A stretch of 64,000 bases of DNA from Flavobacterium arcticum. Lineage in GTDB: Bacteria > Bacteroidota > Bacteroidia > Flavobacteriales > Flavobacteriaceae. This document shows positions 27,105 through 36,100 of this stretch, one piece after another. A program made the position numbers and the translations under genes. The notes beneath the pieces were generated by a model. The model was given only the letters and a program-made list of their open reading frames with translations, had not been told where the DNA came from and made no database searches. Location: the NCBI RefSeq assembly GCF_003344925.1, contig NZ_CP031188.1, positions 990,501-1,054,500 of the forward strand, read 5' to 3'. Numbering within the stretch: position 1 is the stretch's first letter; the number at the start of each line of letters is the position of its first letter.

Positions 27105-28148
27105 ATGAAAGTAACAATAGACGGTCAAAGTATAGAGGTAGAACCAGGGACAACCATCCTACAGGCGGCTCGTATGATAGGTGGCGAATCTGTTCCGCCA
27201 GCAATGTGCTATTATTCTAAGCTAAAAGGTAGTGGTGGTAAATGCCGTTGCTGTCTTGTAGAGGTGTCTAAAGGTAGCGAAAGAGACCCTAGACCAATGC
27301 CGAAACTAATGGCATCGTGTGTAACAGGTGTTATGGACGGTATGGAAGTAAACAGTATTTCTTCGCAAAGAGTATTAGATGCAAGAAAATCAGTTACTGA
27401 GTTTCTACTTATCAACCACCCGTTAGACTGCCCAGTATGTGACCAAGCTGGTGAGTGCGACCTGCAAAACCTTAGCTTTAAGCATGGTGCTGGTAAAACA
27501 CGTTTTATTGAAGAAAAGAGAACTTTTGAACCTGAAAATATAGGTCCAAACATACAGTTGCACATGAATCGTTGCATACTATGTTACCGTTGTGTGATGG
27601 TTGCAGACCAACTTACAGACGACAGGGTACATGGTGTAATGAACAGAGGTGACCATTCGCAAATATCTACTTGTATTTCTAAAGCTATAGATAATGAGTT
27701 TTCAGGAAATATGATTGATGTTTGTCCTGTAGGTGCACTTACTGATAAAACATTCCGATTTAAGCAAAGGGTCTGGTTTAACAAACCATTTAATGCTCAT
27801 AGAGATTGTGATAAATGTTGCGGAAAAACAACACTTTGGATGTTTGGCGACGAAATACAAAGAGTTACAGGACGTAAAGATATTTACCATGAAGTAGAAG
27901 AGTTCATTTGTAACGAATGTCGTTTTGACCATAAAGATCCTAGCCATTGGGTTATTGAAGGACCTCGTAAGTTTGAAAAAGGTTCGGTTATTAATCAAAA
28001 TAACTATACTCAAAAATTAGAAAAAGTGACTATTGAAACCGAACATAACATTCTGTTGGGTAGAGAGCAGGACAGAAAAAAAATAAGTATGCCCGATGTG
28101 CCACTTACAGAACAAGGAAAGAAAAAACTTAAAGAAGGTAACGTATAA
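27105..28148 (+). CDS. nuoG: NADH:quinone oxidoreductase subunit G, short form
   Basis: 347 residues. It has only the iron-sulfur part of NuoG: an N-terminal 2Fe-2S ferredoxin domain (C34 region, KGSGGKCRCCLVEV), the His-Cys3 cluster (HPLDCPVCDQAGECDLQ at about residues 104-120) and a ferredoxin-like 4Fe-4S pair (MNRCILCYRCVMVA, then MIDVCPVGALTD), then one more Cys-rich segment (CDKCCGKTTLW, FICNECRF). The large molybdopterin-like domain of E. coli NuoG (about 900 residues) is absent. This truncated form is the usual one in Bacteroidetes and is not a broken gene. Confidence 0.95.
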   Translation: MKVTIDGQSIEVEPGTTILQAARMIGGESVPPAMCYYSKLKGSGGKCRCCLVEVSKGSERDPRPMPKLMASCVTGVMDGMEVNSISSQRVLDARKSVTEFLLINHPLDCPVCDQAGECDLQNLSFKHGAGKTRFIEEKRTFEPENIGPNIQLHMNRCILCYRCVMVADQLTDDRVHGVMNRGDHSQISTCISKAIDNEFSGNMIDVCPVGALTDKTFRFKQRVWFNKPFNAHRDCDKCCGKTTLWMFGDEIQRVTGRKDIYHEVEEFICNECRFDHKDPSHWVIEGPRKFEKGSVINQNNYTQKLEKVTIETEHNILLGREQDRKKISMPDVPLTEQGKKKLKEGNV

Positions 28149-28151
28149 ATT

Positions 28152-29183
28152 ATGAACGAAGCTATCATCATAGAAAAGAGCGTTATTATTATTGCAGTAT
28201 TTGCCCTTACCATGCTAATGGCGATGTACTCTACGCTTGCCGAAAGAAAAATCGCAGCTTGGTTGCAAGATCGTGTAGGTCCTAACCGTGCAGGTAAAGG
28301 CGGTATACTACAACCCCTTGCCGATGGTTTAAAACTATTTGCTAAAGAGGAATTTGTACCTAATACAGAGAATAAATTTTTGTTTTTTGTAGGTCCTGCA
28401 ATATCAATGAGTATGGCACTAATGACAAGTGCTGTTATTCCTTGGGGAGACAAACTTCACCTTTTTGGTCGTGATATTATACTACAAGCTACTGATATTG
28501 ATGTAGCAATACTATATGTATTCGGAGTACTATCAGTAAGTATATATGGTATTATGATTGGTGGATGGGCATCTAATAATAAATTCTCGTTGATGAGTGC
28601 CATGCGTGCTGCATCACAAATGATATCATATGAAGTAGCAATGGGGTTATCTATCATCGCACTTATTATGATGACAGGAACACTTAGCCTTCGCGAAATT
28701 GCTGCTGGACAGGAAGGAATGAACTGGAATGTTTTTTACCAACCAGTAGGTTTCCTTATCTTCTTAGTATGTTCGTTTGCAGAGACTAACCGTACACCGT
28801 TTGACCTTGCAGAATGTGAGGCAGAACTTATAGGAGGTTACCATACCGAATATTCTTCTATGAAAATGGGTTTTTACCTGTTTGCAGAATATGCGAGTAT
28901 GTTTATATCATCTACTATTCTTGCCGTGCTTTATTTTGGAGCATACAACTACCCTGGTATGAGCTGGATGGAAGAAAATGTAGGCGTTAATATTGCTAAC
29001 ATAATAGGTATGTTTGCATTGTTTGCTAAATTGTGCTTCTTTATATTCTTTTATATGTGGGTACGATGGACGGTGCCAAGATTCCGTTATGACCAGTTAA
29101 TGCGTTTAGGATGGAAAATATTAATACCTCTATCTATAGCAAATATTATTATTACAGGTATTGTTATATTATTAACAGAGTAA
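28152..29183 (+). CDS. nuoH: NADH:quinone oxidoreductase subunit H
   Basis: 343 residues, eight membrane helices. Conserved parts: YSTLAERKIAAWLQDRVGPNR at residues 26-46 and the acidic cytoplasmic loop AETNRTPFDLAECEAEL near residue 213. It links the quinone chamber to the proton channels. It starts 3 bp after nuoG; nuoI follows after 59 bp. Confidence 0.97.
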   Translation: MNEAIIIEKSVIIIAVFALTMLMAMYSTLAERKIAAWLQDRVGPNRAGKGGILQPLADGLKLFAKEEFVPNTENKFLFFVGPAISMSMALMTSAVIPWGDKLHLFGRDIILQATDIDVAILYVFGVLSVSIYGIMIGGWASNNKFSLMSAMRAASQMISYEVAMGLSIIALIMMTGTLSLREIAAGQEGMNWNVFYQPVGFLIFLVCSFAETNRTPFDLAECEAELIGGYHTEYSSMKMGFYLFAEYASMFISSTILAVLYFGAYNYPGMSWMEENVGVNIANIIGMFALFAKLCFFIFFYMWVRWTVPRFRYDQLMRLGWKILIPLSIANIIITGIVILLTE

Positions 29184-29242
29184 CCTAAAAATAAAATAGA
29201 ATTACAACTACCTGTATGTAAAACAGGTTAACAATTATACAA

Positions 29243-29788
29243 ATGTCAATAGAGACCATATCATTATCGGGAAGAAAGAAGGAGGTTTCCAACAAAAAGA
29301 TGACCTTTTTGGAGAGCCTTTACCTTGTGGCGATATTTAAAGGATTGATGATCACCATAAGACACTTATTTAAAAGAAAGGTGACTATTAAATATCCTGA
29401 AGAAACAAGATCACTTAGCCCTGTTTATAGAGGACAACATATGCTAATGCGTGATGATGAAGGCAGAGAACGTTGTACTGCCTGCGGACTTTGTGCATTA
29501 TCTTGCCCTGCTGAAGCTATCACTATGAAGGCTGAAGAAAGAAAACCTGAAGAAAAGCACTTGTACAGAGAAGAGAAATATGCTTCTATATATGAAATAA
29601 ATATGCTTCGTTGCATTTTTTGTGGACTTTGTGAAGAAGCTTGTCCTAAAGAAGCTATTTTCTTGACAAAATCGAGAGTTATGGTAAAATCGGCAACTAA
29701 CAGAGAAGATTTTATTTACGGAAAAGATAAACTGGTTATGCCTCTTGATATGGCAATTAAGAACACACCAACTAACGCGGCAAACTAA
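29243..29788 (+). CDS. nuoI: NADH:quinone oxidoreductase subunit I
   Basis: 181 residues, 23-kDa ferredoxin-like subunit with two 4Fe-4S clusters (N6a, N6b): CTACGLCALSCP at about residues 78-89 and CIFCGLCEEACP at about residues 124-135. An N-terminal amphipathic helix (LYLVAIFKGLMITIRHLF) lies on the membrane. It passes electrons from NuoG to NuoB. Confidence 0.97.
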   Translation: MSIETISLSGRKKEVSNKKMTFLESLYLVAIFKGLMITIRHLFKRKVTIKYPEETRSLSPVYRGQHMLMRDDEGRERCTACGLCALSCPAEAITMKAEERKPEEKHLYREEKYASIYEINMLRCIFCGLCEEACPKEAIFLTKSRVMVKSATNREDFIYGKDKLVMPLDMAIKNTPTNAAN

Positions 29789-29789
29789 G

Positions 29790-30296
29790 ATGATAACAAC
29801 AGTATTCTATATTTTATCGGCGATTACTTTAGCTACTGCGTTTTTAACCATCTTTAGTAAAAACCCTATACACAGTGCTATTTATCTTGTACTTTGCTTT
29901 TTCTCTATTGCAGGACATTATCTTATGTTCAATGCTCAGTTTTTAGCAATAGTACACATCATAGTATATTCGGGAGCTATCATGATATTGATGCTCTTTA
30001 CCATAATGCTCATGAACCTCAATAAAGAGGACGAACAGCACAAGTCTATACTTACCCGTATTGCGGCAACCATTTCTTTTTGCCTTATAGCATTTGTATT
30101 ACTGGCTACCTTTATAAAAGCACAACCAGCAATAATGGAGTATAAAAATTCGGGCGAAGATTACCAATCTATTCAAGTATTAGGACAAGTATTACTCAAC
30201 GATTATATGGTTCCGTTTGAGTTTGCCTCTATACTGCTTTTGGTATCAATGATAGGTGCAGTATTATTATCTAAAAAAGAACACATTAACGACTAA
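29790..30296 (+). CDS. nuoJ: NADH:quinone oxidoreductase subunit J
   Basis: 168 residues, five membrane helices. Starts MITTVFYILSA; helix 3 has the conserved IVYSGAIMILMLFTIM with its pi-bulge. The ATG at 29790 is chosen because it follows the stop of nuoI by one base and gives the usual N-terminus. A longer frame from 29745 would overlap the coding end of nuoI. Confidence 0.95.
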   Translation: MITTVFYILSAITLATAFLTIFSKNPIHSAIYLVLCFFSIAGHYLMFNAQFLAIVHIIVYSGAIMILMLFTIMLMNLNKEDEQHKSILTRIAATISFCLIAFVLLATFIKAQPAIMEYKNSGEDYQSIQVLGQVLLNDYMVPFEFASILLLVSMIGAVLLSKKEHIND

Positions 30297-30297
30297 T

Positions 30298-30618
30298 ATG
30301 GAAAACATTTTACAACAGATAGGTATCGAAAACTACATTTATCTTTCCACATTGCTTTTTTGTGTAGGGGCATTTGGAGTGCTTTACAGGAGAAATGCCA
30401 TTGTAATGTTCATGTCAATCGAAATTATGCTTAATGCAGTAAACCTTCTATTGGTAGCTTTTTCTACTTACCATCAGGATGCAGCAGGACAAGTTTTCGT
30501 ATTCTTCTCTATGGCAGTAGCCGCAGCAGAGGTAGCCGTTGGGCTTGCCATATTGGTAGCCGTGTACAGAAACATGAAGAATATTGATATTGATAATTTA
30601 AAGAATTTAAAAGGATAA
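30298..30618 (+). CDS. nuoK: NADH:quinone oxidoreductase subunit K
   Basis: 106 residues, three membrane helices with the two conserved Glu in helix 2 and 3 (SIEIMLNAVNLLLVAF, AAAEVAVGLAI). MrpC-like proton-path subunit. Start at ATG 30298, one base after the nuoJ stop; a longer frame from 30256 would overlap nuoJ and is rejected. Confidence 0.96.
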   Translation: MENILQQIGIENYIYLSTLLFCVGAFGVLYRRNAIVMFMSIEIMLNAVNLLLVAFSTYHQDAAGQVFVFFSMAVAAAEVAVGLAILVAVYRNMKNIDIDNLKNLKG

Positions 30619-30624
30619 CGCCTA

Positions 30625-32517
30625 ATGGAGACTAATTTGGCTTTACTATTACTATTAGCCCCCTTAGCAGGGTTTTTACTTAACATTTTTGCAGGAAAAA
30701 AACTGAGCAGAAATTTATCGGGCACATTAGGCACTTTGGCCGTGGCGGTATCATTTGCAGTTACGCTGTTTTTCTTCATGCAAGTAAGCAGTACCAAAGA
30801 ACCTGTAATGGTTAACCTGTTTAAATGGATGACACTGGATAACTTTAGTGTTAACTTTGCTTTTCAACTAGACCAGCTATCATTGCTATGGCTAATGTTT
30901 GTTACTGGTATTGGTACACTTATACATGTATATTCTATCAGTTATATGCATAATGATGAAAATATGCATAAGTACTTTGCTTACCTAAACCTTTTCATAT
31001 TCTTTATGCTTATGCTAGTTATGGGTAGTAACCTACTTATAATGTTCATCGGATGGGAAGGCGTTGGACTTTGCTCTTACCTACTTATTGGGTTTTGGTA
31101 TAAAAATCAAGACTTTAACGATGCTGCCAAGAAAGCCTTCATCATGAACCGTATTGGTGACCTTGGTTTCCTTATTGGTATATTCATTATAGGGTACCTT
31201 TTCCATAGTGTAGATTATATAGATATTAAAAATGCTATTGCTTCAGGAAGTTTTAATGTAAACGATGTTACAAACATGACATGGTTAGGCGTTGCTACAC
31301 TATGCCTGTTTATAGGAGCTTGTGGTAAAAGTGCTCAGATACCATTATACACATGGTTACCTGATGCGATGGCAGGACCAACACCGGTTTCGGCATTAAT
31401 ACACGCTGCTACGATGGTAACCGCAGGTATTTTTATGATTACCCGAATGAATTTTGTTTTTGACCTTACACCAGATGTTCAAAATATAATTGCCATAGTA
31501 GGTGCTGTTACTTCACTAGTTGCTGCTACTATAGGCTTAATGCAAAATGATATTAAAAAAGTACTTGCTTACTCTACTGTATCACAATTAGGGCTTATGT
31601 TCCTTGCGCTTGGATTAGGAGCTTATGAAATAGCTGTTTTCCATGTAATAACACACGCTTTCTTTAAGGCTTGTTTATTCTTAGGTTCAGGTTCGGTTAT
31701 ACACGCTATGAGTGGCGAGCAGGATATGCGCAACATGGGTGGTCTTCGCAAAGTAATGAAGGTAACCTTTATTACTTTCCTTATTGCTACACTGGCAATA
31801 TCAGGTTTACCGCCATTCTCTGGTTTCTTCTCTAAAGACGAAATATTAATGACAGCTTTCCACCATAACAAACCACTATGGGTTATTGGATCAGTTGCCT
31901 CTATAATGACAGCATTTTACATGTTCCGATTACTATACCTTACTTTCTTTAAAGATTTTAGAGGAACAGAAGAACAGAAAAACCACCTGCACGAATCGCC
32001 ATCACTTATTACTTTCCCGCTTATAGTACTTGCCGTACTTGCTTTAGTGGGTGGTGCTATAAGTTTACCAGGCAGTAGCTGGCTAAACGAATACCTTGCA
32101 CCAATTATAAGCCATCCGGCAGAGCACCACGCATTGGGCACTACAGAGTATATGCTTATGGGAGTTGCAATTGTAGGTGCATTAATAGGTATAGGGTTAG
32201 CATATGCTAAATACATCAAAAAATCATTTGTACCTGTACCAGATAATGAAATAACAGGATTTGCCAAAATAGTCTATAATAAATTTTATGTAGATGAAAT
32301 TTATAATACAGTTATTGTAAAACCAATATATGCTCTAGGTGCTTTCTTTAAGAATATTACCGAAGTTGCTTTTTCAGGCTTTATATTTGGGCTTGGTAAA
32401 GTTGCCAACGCAATAGGTGCACAAGGAAGAAGTGCACAAAACGGAAGCGTAGGTTTATATCTGTTTGTATTTGTATTGAGCGTATGCTCTATAATAGCTT
32501 ATATCTTTTTAAAATAA
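30625..32517 (+). CDS. nuoL: NADH:quinone oxidoreductase subunit L
   Basis: 630 residues, antiporter-like proton-pumping subunit at the far end of the membrane arm, with about 16 helices. Conserved parts: GWEGVGLCSYLLIGFW near residue 140, YTWLPDAMAGPTPVSALIHAATMVTAG near 246, and the key Lys in helices 7 and 8. The C-terminal part contains the long lateral helix that braces the arm. 6 bp after nuoK. Confidence 0.97.
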   Translation: METNLALLLLLAPLAGFLLNIFAGKKLSRNLSGTLGTLAVAVSFAVTLFFFMQVSSTKEPVMVNLFKWMTLDNFSVNFAFQLDQLSLLWLMFVTGIGTLIHVYSISYMHNDENMHKYFAYLNLFIFFMLMLVMGSNLLIMFIGWEGVGLCSYLLIGFWYKNQDFNDAAKKAFIMNRIGDLGFLIGIFIIGYLFHSVDYIDIKNAIASGSFNVNDVTNMTWLGVATLCLFIGACGKSAQIPLYTWLPDAMAGPTPVSALIHAATMVTAGIFMITRMNFVFDLTPDVQNIIAIVGAVTSLVAATIGLMQNDIKKVLAYSTVSQLGLMFLALGLGAYEIAVFHVITHAFFKACLFLGSGSVIHAMSGEQDMRNMGGLRKVMKVTFITFLIATLAISGLPPFSGFFSKDEILMTAFHHNKPLWVIGSVASIMTAFYMFRLLYLTFFKDFRGTEEQKNHLHESPSLITFPLIVLAVLALVGGAISLPGSSWLNEYLAPIISHPAEHHALGTTEYMLMGVAIVGALIGIGLAYAKYIKKSFVPVPDNEITGFAKIVYNKFYVDEIYNTVIVKPIYALGAFFKNITEVAFSGFIFGLGKVANAIGAQGRSAQNGSVGLYLFVFVLSVCSIIAYIFLK

Positions 32518-32527
32518 TTCATACCTG

Positions 32528-33970
32528 ATGGACGTATCATTTATACTCATTATTCTATTATTCGGAGCAGTTGCTACTTACTTTGTGGGCGATAAATGGG
32601 CTTCTAAAGCCGCATTAATATTTAGCACCGCAGCATTTGCAGCCACCCTTTATGTGATATATCGCTACAATATGGGCGAAAAGGTAAGCTATTTACATAC
32701 TTGGATAAAAAGACCTCGCGTACTATTAAACTTTAGTGCCGATAGCTTATCGCTTGCTATGGTTGCGCTTACCACAGTGCTTACACCAATAATTGTATTA
32801 ACATCTTTTGGGAATATGTTCCCAAAAACAAAAGCATTTTATGCTCTTATCCTGTTTATGGCATTTGCTATGGTAGGTACATTTTTAAGCACAGATGGTT
32901 TAGTATATTATATTTTCTGGGAATTATCATTAATACCAATATATTTCATAGCTCTTATATGGGGTAGCGGCGATGCCGAAAGCAGAAAAAAAGCAGTTGT
33001 AAAATTCTTTATCTACACCTTTGCAGGTTCGCTGTTTATGTTGGTTTCGTTTATATACCTATATACTAAAACAGGAAGTTTCCTTAACATTCACTTATAT
33101 AAAGCACACCTATCGGAAACAGAGCAATTTTGGATATTCCTTGGATTCTTTTTAGCTTATGCTATCAAAATCCCGATTATACCATTCCACACATGGCAGG
33201 CTAATGTGTACCAAAAAGCTCCAGCCGTAGGTACTATGCTACTATCGGGTATTATGCTAAAAATGGCATTATACAGCATCGTGAGATGGCAATTACCTAT
33301 AGCGCCACAAGCAGCAGCAGAATATAAATATATCTTTATAGCCCTGTGTATTGCAGGTGTTATATATGGCTCTATACTTGCTCTGAAACAAACTGACCTT
33401 AAAAAATTATTAGCCTACTCATCTTTAGCACACGTTGGGCTTATTGCAGCAGGTGCTTATACGCTTACTATCGACGGGCTTCGTGGGGCTTTCTTGCAAA
33501 TGATAGCGCACGGTTTTGTAGTAGTTGGTTTATTCTACGCTGCCGAAATTATATCGCGCAGGTACAACACAGGAGAAATTGCAGATATGGGCGGCATCAG
33601 AACACAAGCGCCAAAATTTGCATCTATGTTTATGATATTGGTTATGGCATCCGTTGCGTTACCATTAACCTTTAACTTTATAGGAGAATTTGAGGTACTA
33701 TATAGCCTTGCCCAAACTAATATTTGGTTTGCTGTTTTTGGCGGTACTACCATTATACTTGGTGCATTTTATATGCTGAGAATGTTCCAGCAAGTAATGC
33801 TTGGCGATAAGGGTACAAAAGTATTTGCCGATATTACATTTGGCGAAGGCTTTGTATTTGCACTTATCATCGGGGTACTATTATTTTTCGGAATATATCC
33901 AAGCCCGATTGCCGACTTTATTACACCAGACCTACAAAAGGTATTATTACAAATTAATCAGATTAATTAA
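32528..33970 (+). CDS. nuoM: NADH:quinone oxidoreductase subunit M
   Basis: 480 residues, about 14 helices, antiporter-like proton pump. Signatures: FWELSLIPIYFIALIWG near residue 134 with the functional Glu, IPFHTWQANVYQKAPAVGTMLLSGIM near 219 and LAYSSLAHVGLI near 297. Lies 10 bp after nuoL and 12 bp before nuoN. Confidence 0.97.
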   Translation: MDVSFILIILLFGAVATYFVGDKWASKAALIFSTAAFAATLYVIYRYNMGEKVSYLHTWIKRPRVLLNFSADSLSLAMVALTTVLTPIIVLTSFGNMFPKTKAFYALILFMAFAMVGTFLSTDGLVYYIFWELSLIPIYFIALIWGSGDAESRKKAVVKFFIYTFAGSLFMLVSFIYLYTKTGSFLNIHLYKAHLSETEQFWIFLGFFLAYAIKIPIIPFHTWQANVYQKAPAVGTMLLSGIMLKMALYSIVRWQLPIAPQAAAEYKYIFIALCIAGVIYGSILALKQTDLKKLLAYSSLAHVGLIAAGAYTLTIDGLRGAFLQMIAHGFVVVGLFYAAEIISRRYNTGEIADMGGIRTQAPKFASMFMILVMASVALPLTFNFIGEFEVLYSLAQTNIWFAVFGGTTIILGAFYMLRMFQQVMLGDKGTKVFADITFGEGFVFALIIGVLLFFGIYPSPIADFITPDLQKVLLQINQIN

Positions 33971-33982
33971 GCTCATATAACA

Positions 33983-35383
33983 ATGAATACATTAATAGCT
34001 ATTGCAGGATTAGGGATTTTATGCCTTATAGCTGAAATTTTCAATTTAAGGAAAGCCATTGTTCCCGTTACTATTATCGGGCTATTGGCAATACTAGGGC
34101 TTAACGTATATGATTATATGGAGCTTGGTCTAAACGCTGCCATTACCGATCGTAGTGAAGGCTTTTATAATAACATGATTGTTAACAACAGTTTCGGTAT
34201 GGCATTTACTGGGCTGTTTATAGTGCTTACTATCTTTTTAGTAGCAATGACACCCGAGTTTCATAAAGAACACAAAGCTAAAATATCCGACTTTGTTGCT
34301 ATAAAATTATTCTTGCTTGCAGGGGCTGTAGCTATGGTATCGTTTGGTAACCTTGCTATGTTCTTTTTAGGTATCGAAATTTTATCTATATCACTATATG
34401 TACTCGCTGCAAGTGAGCCAAAAAACATAAAAAGTAACGAGGCTGGTATGAAATACTTCCTTATGGGGGCTTTTGCATCGGGTATTTTATTATTTGGTAT
34501 TGCGCTTATTTATGGTGCAACAGGCTCGTTTGACAATGCTGCTATTTACAGCGCCGTATTAAGTGGCGATTTACCAGGTTGGTTCTTTATAGGAATAGTG
34601 ATGCTTACTATAGGCTTATTATTTAAAATTGCTGCTGCACCTTTTCATATGTGGGCACCTGATGTTTACCAAGGTTCACCTGCACTAAACACTGCTACCA
34701 TGAGTACACTAGCAAAAGTAGCTGCTATGGCAGCTTTCTTTAAGCTAATGCGCAACCTTAACCACGAAGTACCAGGTAGCTATATTGCCATTATCATAAC
34801 AGTATCTATACTATCTATGACGGTGGGTAACTTTATGGCATTAAGACAAACTAACGTAAAGCGTATGCTTGCTTTCTCTGGTATATCTCATGCAGGTTTT
34901 ATGCTTATGGTATTACTAAACCCTCCTGCTATGTCAGGGGTATTGTTCTACTACGCTTCGGCTTATGCACTTGCGGGTATAGCAGCGTTTGCCGTAATAC
35001 TATATGTTACTAGTAATAAAGAGAACGAAGATATTTATCAGTTTAACGGACTGGGTAAAACCAATCCTGTTATGGCAGCTACACTAACCTTAGCATTACT
35101 ATCTATGGCAGGTATCCCTATATTATCTGGGTTCTTTGCCAAGTTCTTCTTGTTTAGCGAAGTAATAAAATCAGGACATATAGCTATAGTAATAGTAGCC
35201 GTAGTTAACTCTATAGTGAGTGTAGGCTACTACTTTAAGCTAATACTAGCCATGTACAGCAAAGACGCTACAGAAAACACTCAGAAAGCACCTACGGCAT
35301 ACAGCATAGTCGCAGTAGTATCTATACTGCTTACTATTGCCATTGGGCTTTATCCTGATGCTTTATTAAGTATATTAAAGTAA
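33983..35383 (+). CDS. nuoN: NADH:quinone oxidoreductase subunit N
   Basis: 466 residues, about 14 helices, the third antiporter-like subunit. Signatures: FFLGIEILSISLYVLAAS near residue 130, APFHMWAPDVYQGSPALNTATMSTLAKVAAM near 216 and MLAFSGISHAGFM near 294. It is the last gene of the nuo operon; a hairpin with a T-run lies 67 bp past the stop. Confidence 0.97.
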   Translation: MNTLIAIAGLGILCLIAEIFNLRKAIVPVTIIGLLAILGLNVYDYMELGLNAAITDRSEGFYNNMIVNNSFGMAFTGLFIVLTIFLVAMTPEFHKEHKAKISDFVAIKLFLLAGAVAMVSFGNLAMFFLGIEILSISLYVLAASEPKNIKSNEAGMKYFLMGAFASGILLFGIALIYGATGSFDNAAIYSAVLSGDLPGWFFIGIVMLTIGLLFKIAAAPFHMWAPDVYQGSPALNTATMSTLAKVAAMAAFFKLMRNLNHEVPGSYIAIIITVSILSMTVGNFMALRQTNVKRMLAFSGISHAGFMLMVLLNPPAMSGVLFYYASAYALAGIAAFAVILYVTSNKENEDIYQFNGLGKTNPVMAATLTLALLSMAGIPILSGFFAKFFLFSEVIKSGHIAIVIVAVVNSIVSVGYYFKLILAMYSKDATENTQKAPTAYSIVAVVSILLTIAIGLYPDALLSILK

Positions 35384-35428
35384 TATTATCTTTCACGATA
35401 CACAGGTGCAAAGCTGAAAAATATAATG

Positions 35429-35436
35429 TACCTTTG
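35429..35436 (+). promoter_or_regulatory. TACCTTTG promoter element, J-domain/KTSC gene
   Basis: Exact TAnnTTTG match, 55 bp before the preferred ATG at 35492. The hairpin at 35450-35475 would fall at the very start of the transcript. Confidence 0.5.
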
Positions 35437-35449
35437 CGCCTTCTAAGAC

Positions 35450-35481
35450 AAACCTCCTATGAAAATAGGTGGTTTTTTATT
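35450..35481 (+). terminator. Hairpin with T-run after nuoN; possible attenuator of the next gene
   Basis: AAACCTCCTAT at 35450-35460, loop GAAA, ATAGGTGGTTT at 35465-35475 (one mismatch), then T-run to 35478. By form it is an intrinsic terminator for nuoA-N. Because a promoter consensus lies just upstream (35429-35436), it could also work as a leader attenuator for the following gene. Confidence 0.7.
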
Positions 35482-35491
35482 TTGCAACACC

Positions 35492-35944
35492 ATGAACATG
35501 AAAAAAATTGTTGAGTACAGAAAGTTACTCGACGTTACTAAGGCAGCAACCCTAAAGGAGCTGAAAACCATTTACAGGAACAGCATGAAAGAATGCCACC
35601 CAGACACCTGTACTACTGAAGAAGAAACACTGGCTGCCGAAGAAAAAAGCAAGGCAATTATAGAGGCATACCACTTCTTGGTAAGTGTTGCTCCTGAAAC
35701 TGCCGAGAAAAACCAAGCAGAATATACCAAGACTACAAAAGAGTCTGGGATATTGGATTTTTATATGGAAAACCAAGCCCTATACATCAACTTTGTAGAT
35801 GGTAGCAATTATGAATACTTTGGTGTACCAAGAAACACCTACATCAAGATGGTAAATGCCGAGTCGCCAGCACGTTTTGCTCGTAGACACATTTATGGAA
35901 CATACTTATACCGCAGTGCTATTAAAATAGTAGCGGGAGAGTAA
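35492..35944 (+). CDS. J-domain plus KTSC-domain protein
   Basis: 150 residues. The N-terminal ~70 residues are a DnaJ-like J-domain (YRKLLDVTKAATLKELKTIYRN, then MKECHPD with the HPD motif), which normally stimulates Hsp70 ATPase. The C-terminal ~60 residues are a KTSC domain (ALYINFVDGSNYEYFGVPRNTYIKMVNAES and the late YLYR), a small domain of unknown role. I prefer ATG 35492 (MNMKKIVEYRKLL). An upstream in-frame ATG at 35459 lies inside the hairpin and T-run and would add MKIGGFLFCNT, which is unlike family members. Single-gene unit with its own terminator. Confidence 0.85.
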   Translation: MNMKKIVEYRKLLDVTKAATLKELKTIYRNSMKECHPDTCTTEEETLAAEEKSKAIIEAYHFLVSVAPETAEKNQAEYTKTTKESGILDFYMENQALYINFVDGSNYEYFGVPRNTYIKMVNAESPARFARRHIYGTYLYRSAIKIVAGE

Positions 35945-35968
35945 AACCTCATCGATATAAAAACAACA

Positions 35969-35991
35969 AAAGCCTCCTAATTGGAGGCTTT
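35969..35991 (+). terminator. Terminator of the J-domain/KTSC gene
   Basis: AAAGCCTCC at 35969-35977, loop TAATT, GGAGGCTTT at 35983-35991. Confidence 0.85.
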
Positions 35992-36007
35992 CTGTATTTA
36001 TAAACCA

Positions 36008-36062
36008 TGACATATCTTAACGTCATATTGTCATTTTTTCAAACACAATTGACACAATGTCA
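36008..36062. promoter_or_regulatory. Array of TGACA/TGTCA half-sites spaced 21 bp
   Basis: TGACA at 36008, TGTCA at 36029, TGACA at 36050 and TGTCA at 36058. The first three start exactly 21 bp apart, two helical turns, and the last two form a compact inverted pair TGACA-CAA-TGTCA. It looks like an operator array. The binding protein is unknown. Confidence 0.5.
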
Positions 36063-36068
36063 TAGTTT

Positions 36069-36100
36069 TTTATAACCTAGATATATATCTAGGTTATAAA
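36069..36100. promoter_or_regulatory. 32-bp perfect palindrome upstream of CBASS
   Basis: The left arm TTTATAACCTAGATAT is followed directly by its reverse complement, without a spacer. Twelve of its core bases are C/G-containing (CCTAGATATATATCTAGG), so it is not just an AT run. Either a dimer operator or a cruciform or hairpin-forming element. There is no T-run that would make it a plain terminator. Confidence 0.75.

Noticed and set aside
35459..35491. Upstream ATG giving an 11-residue extension of the J-domain/KTSC protein
   Set aside because: The ATG overlaps a hairpin loop and the extension is encoded by its right arm and T-run; family members begin at the later Met.
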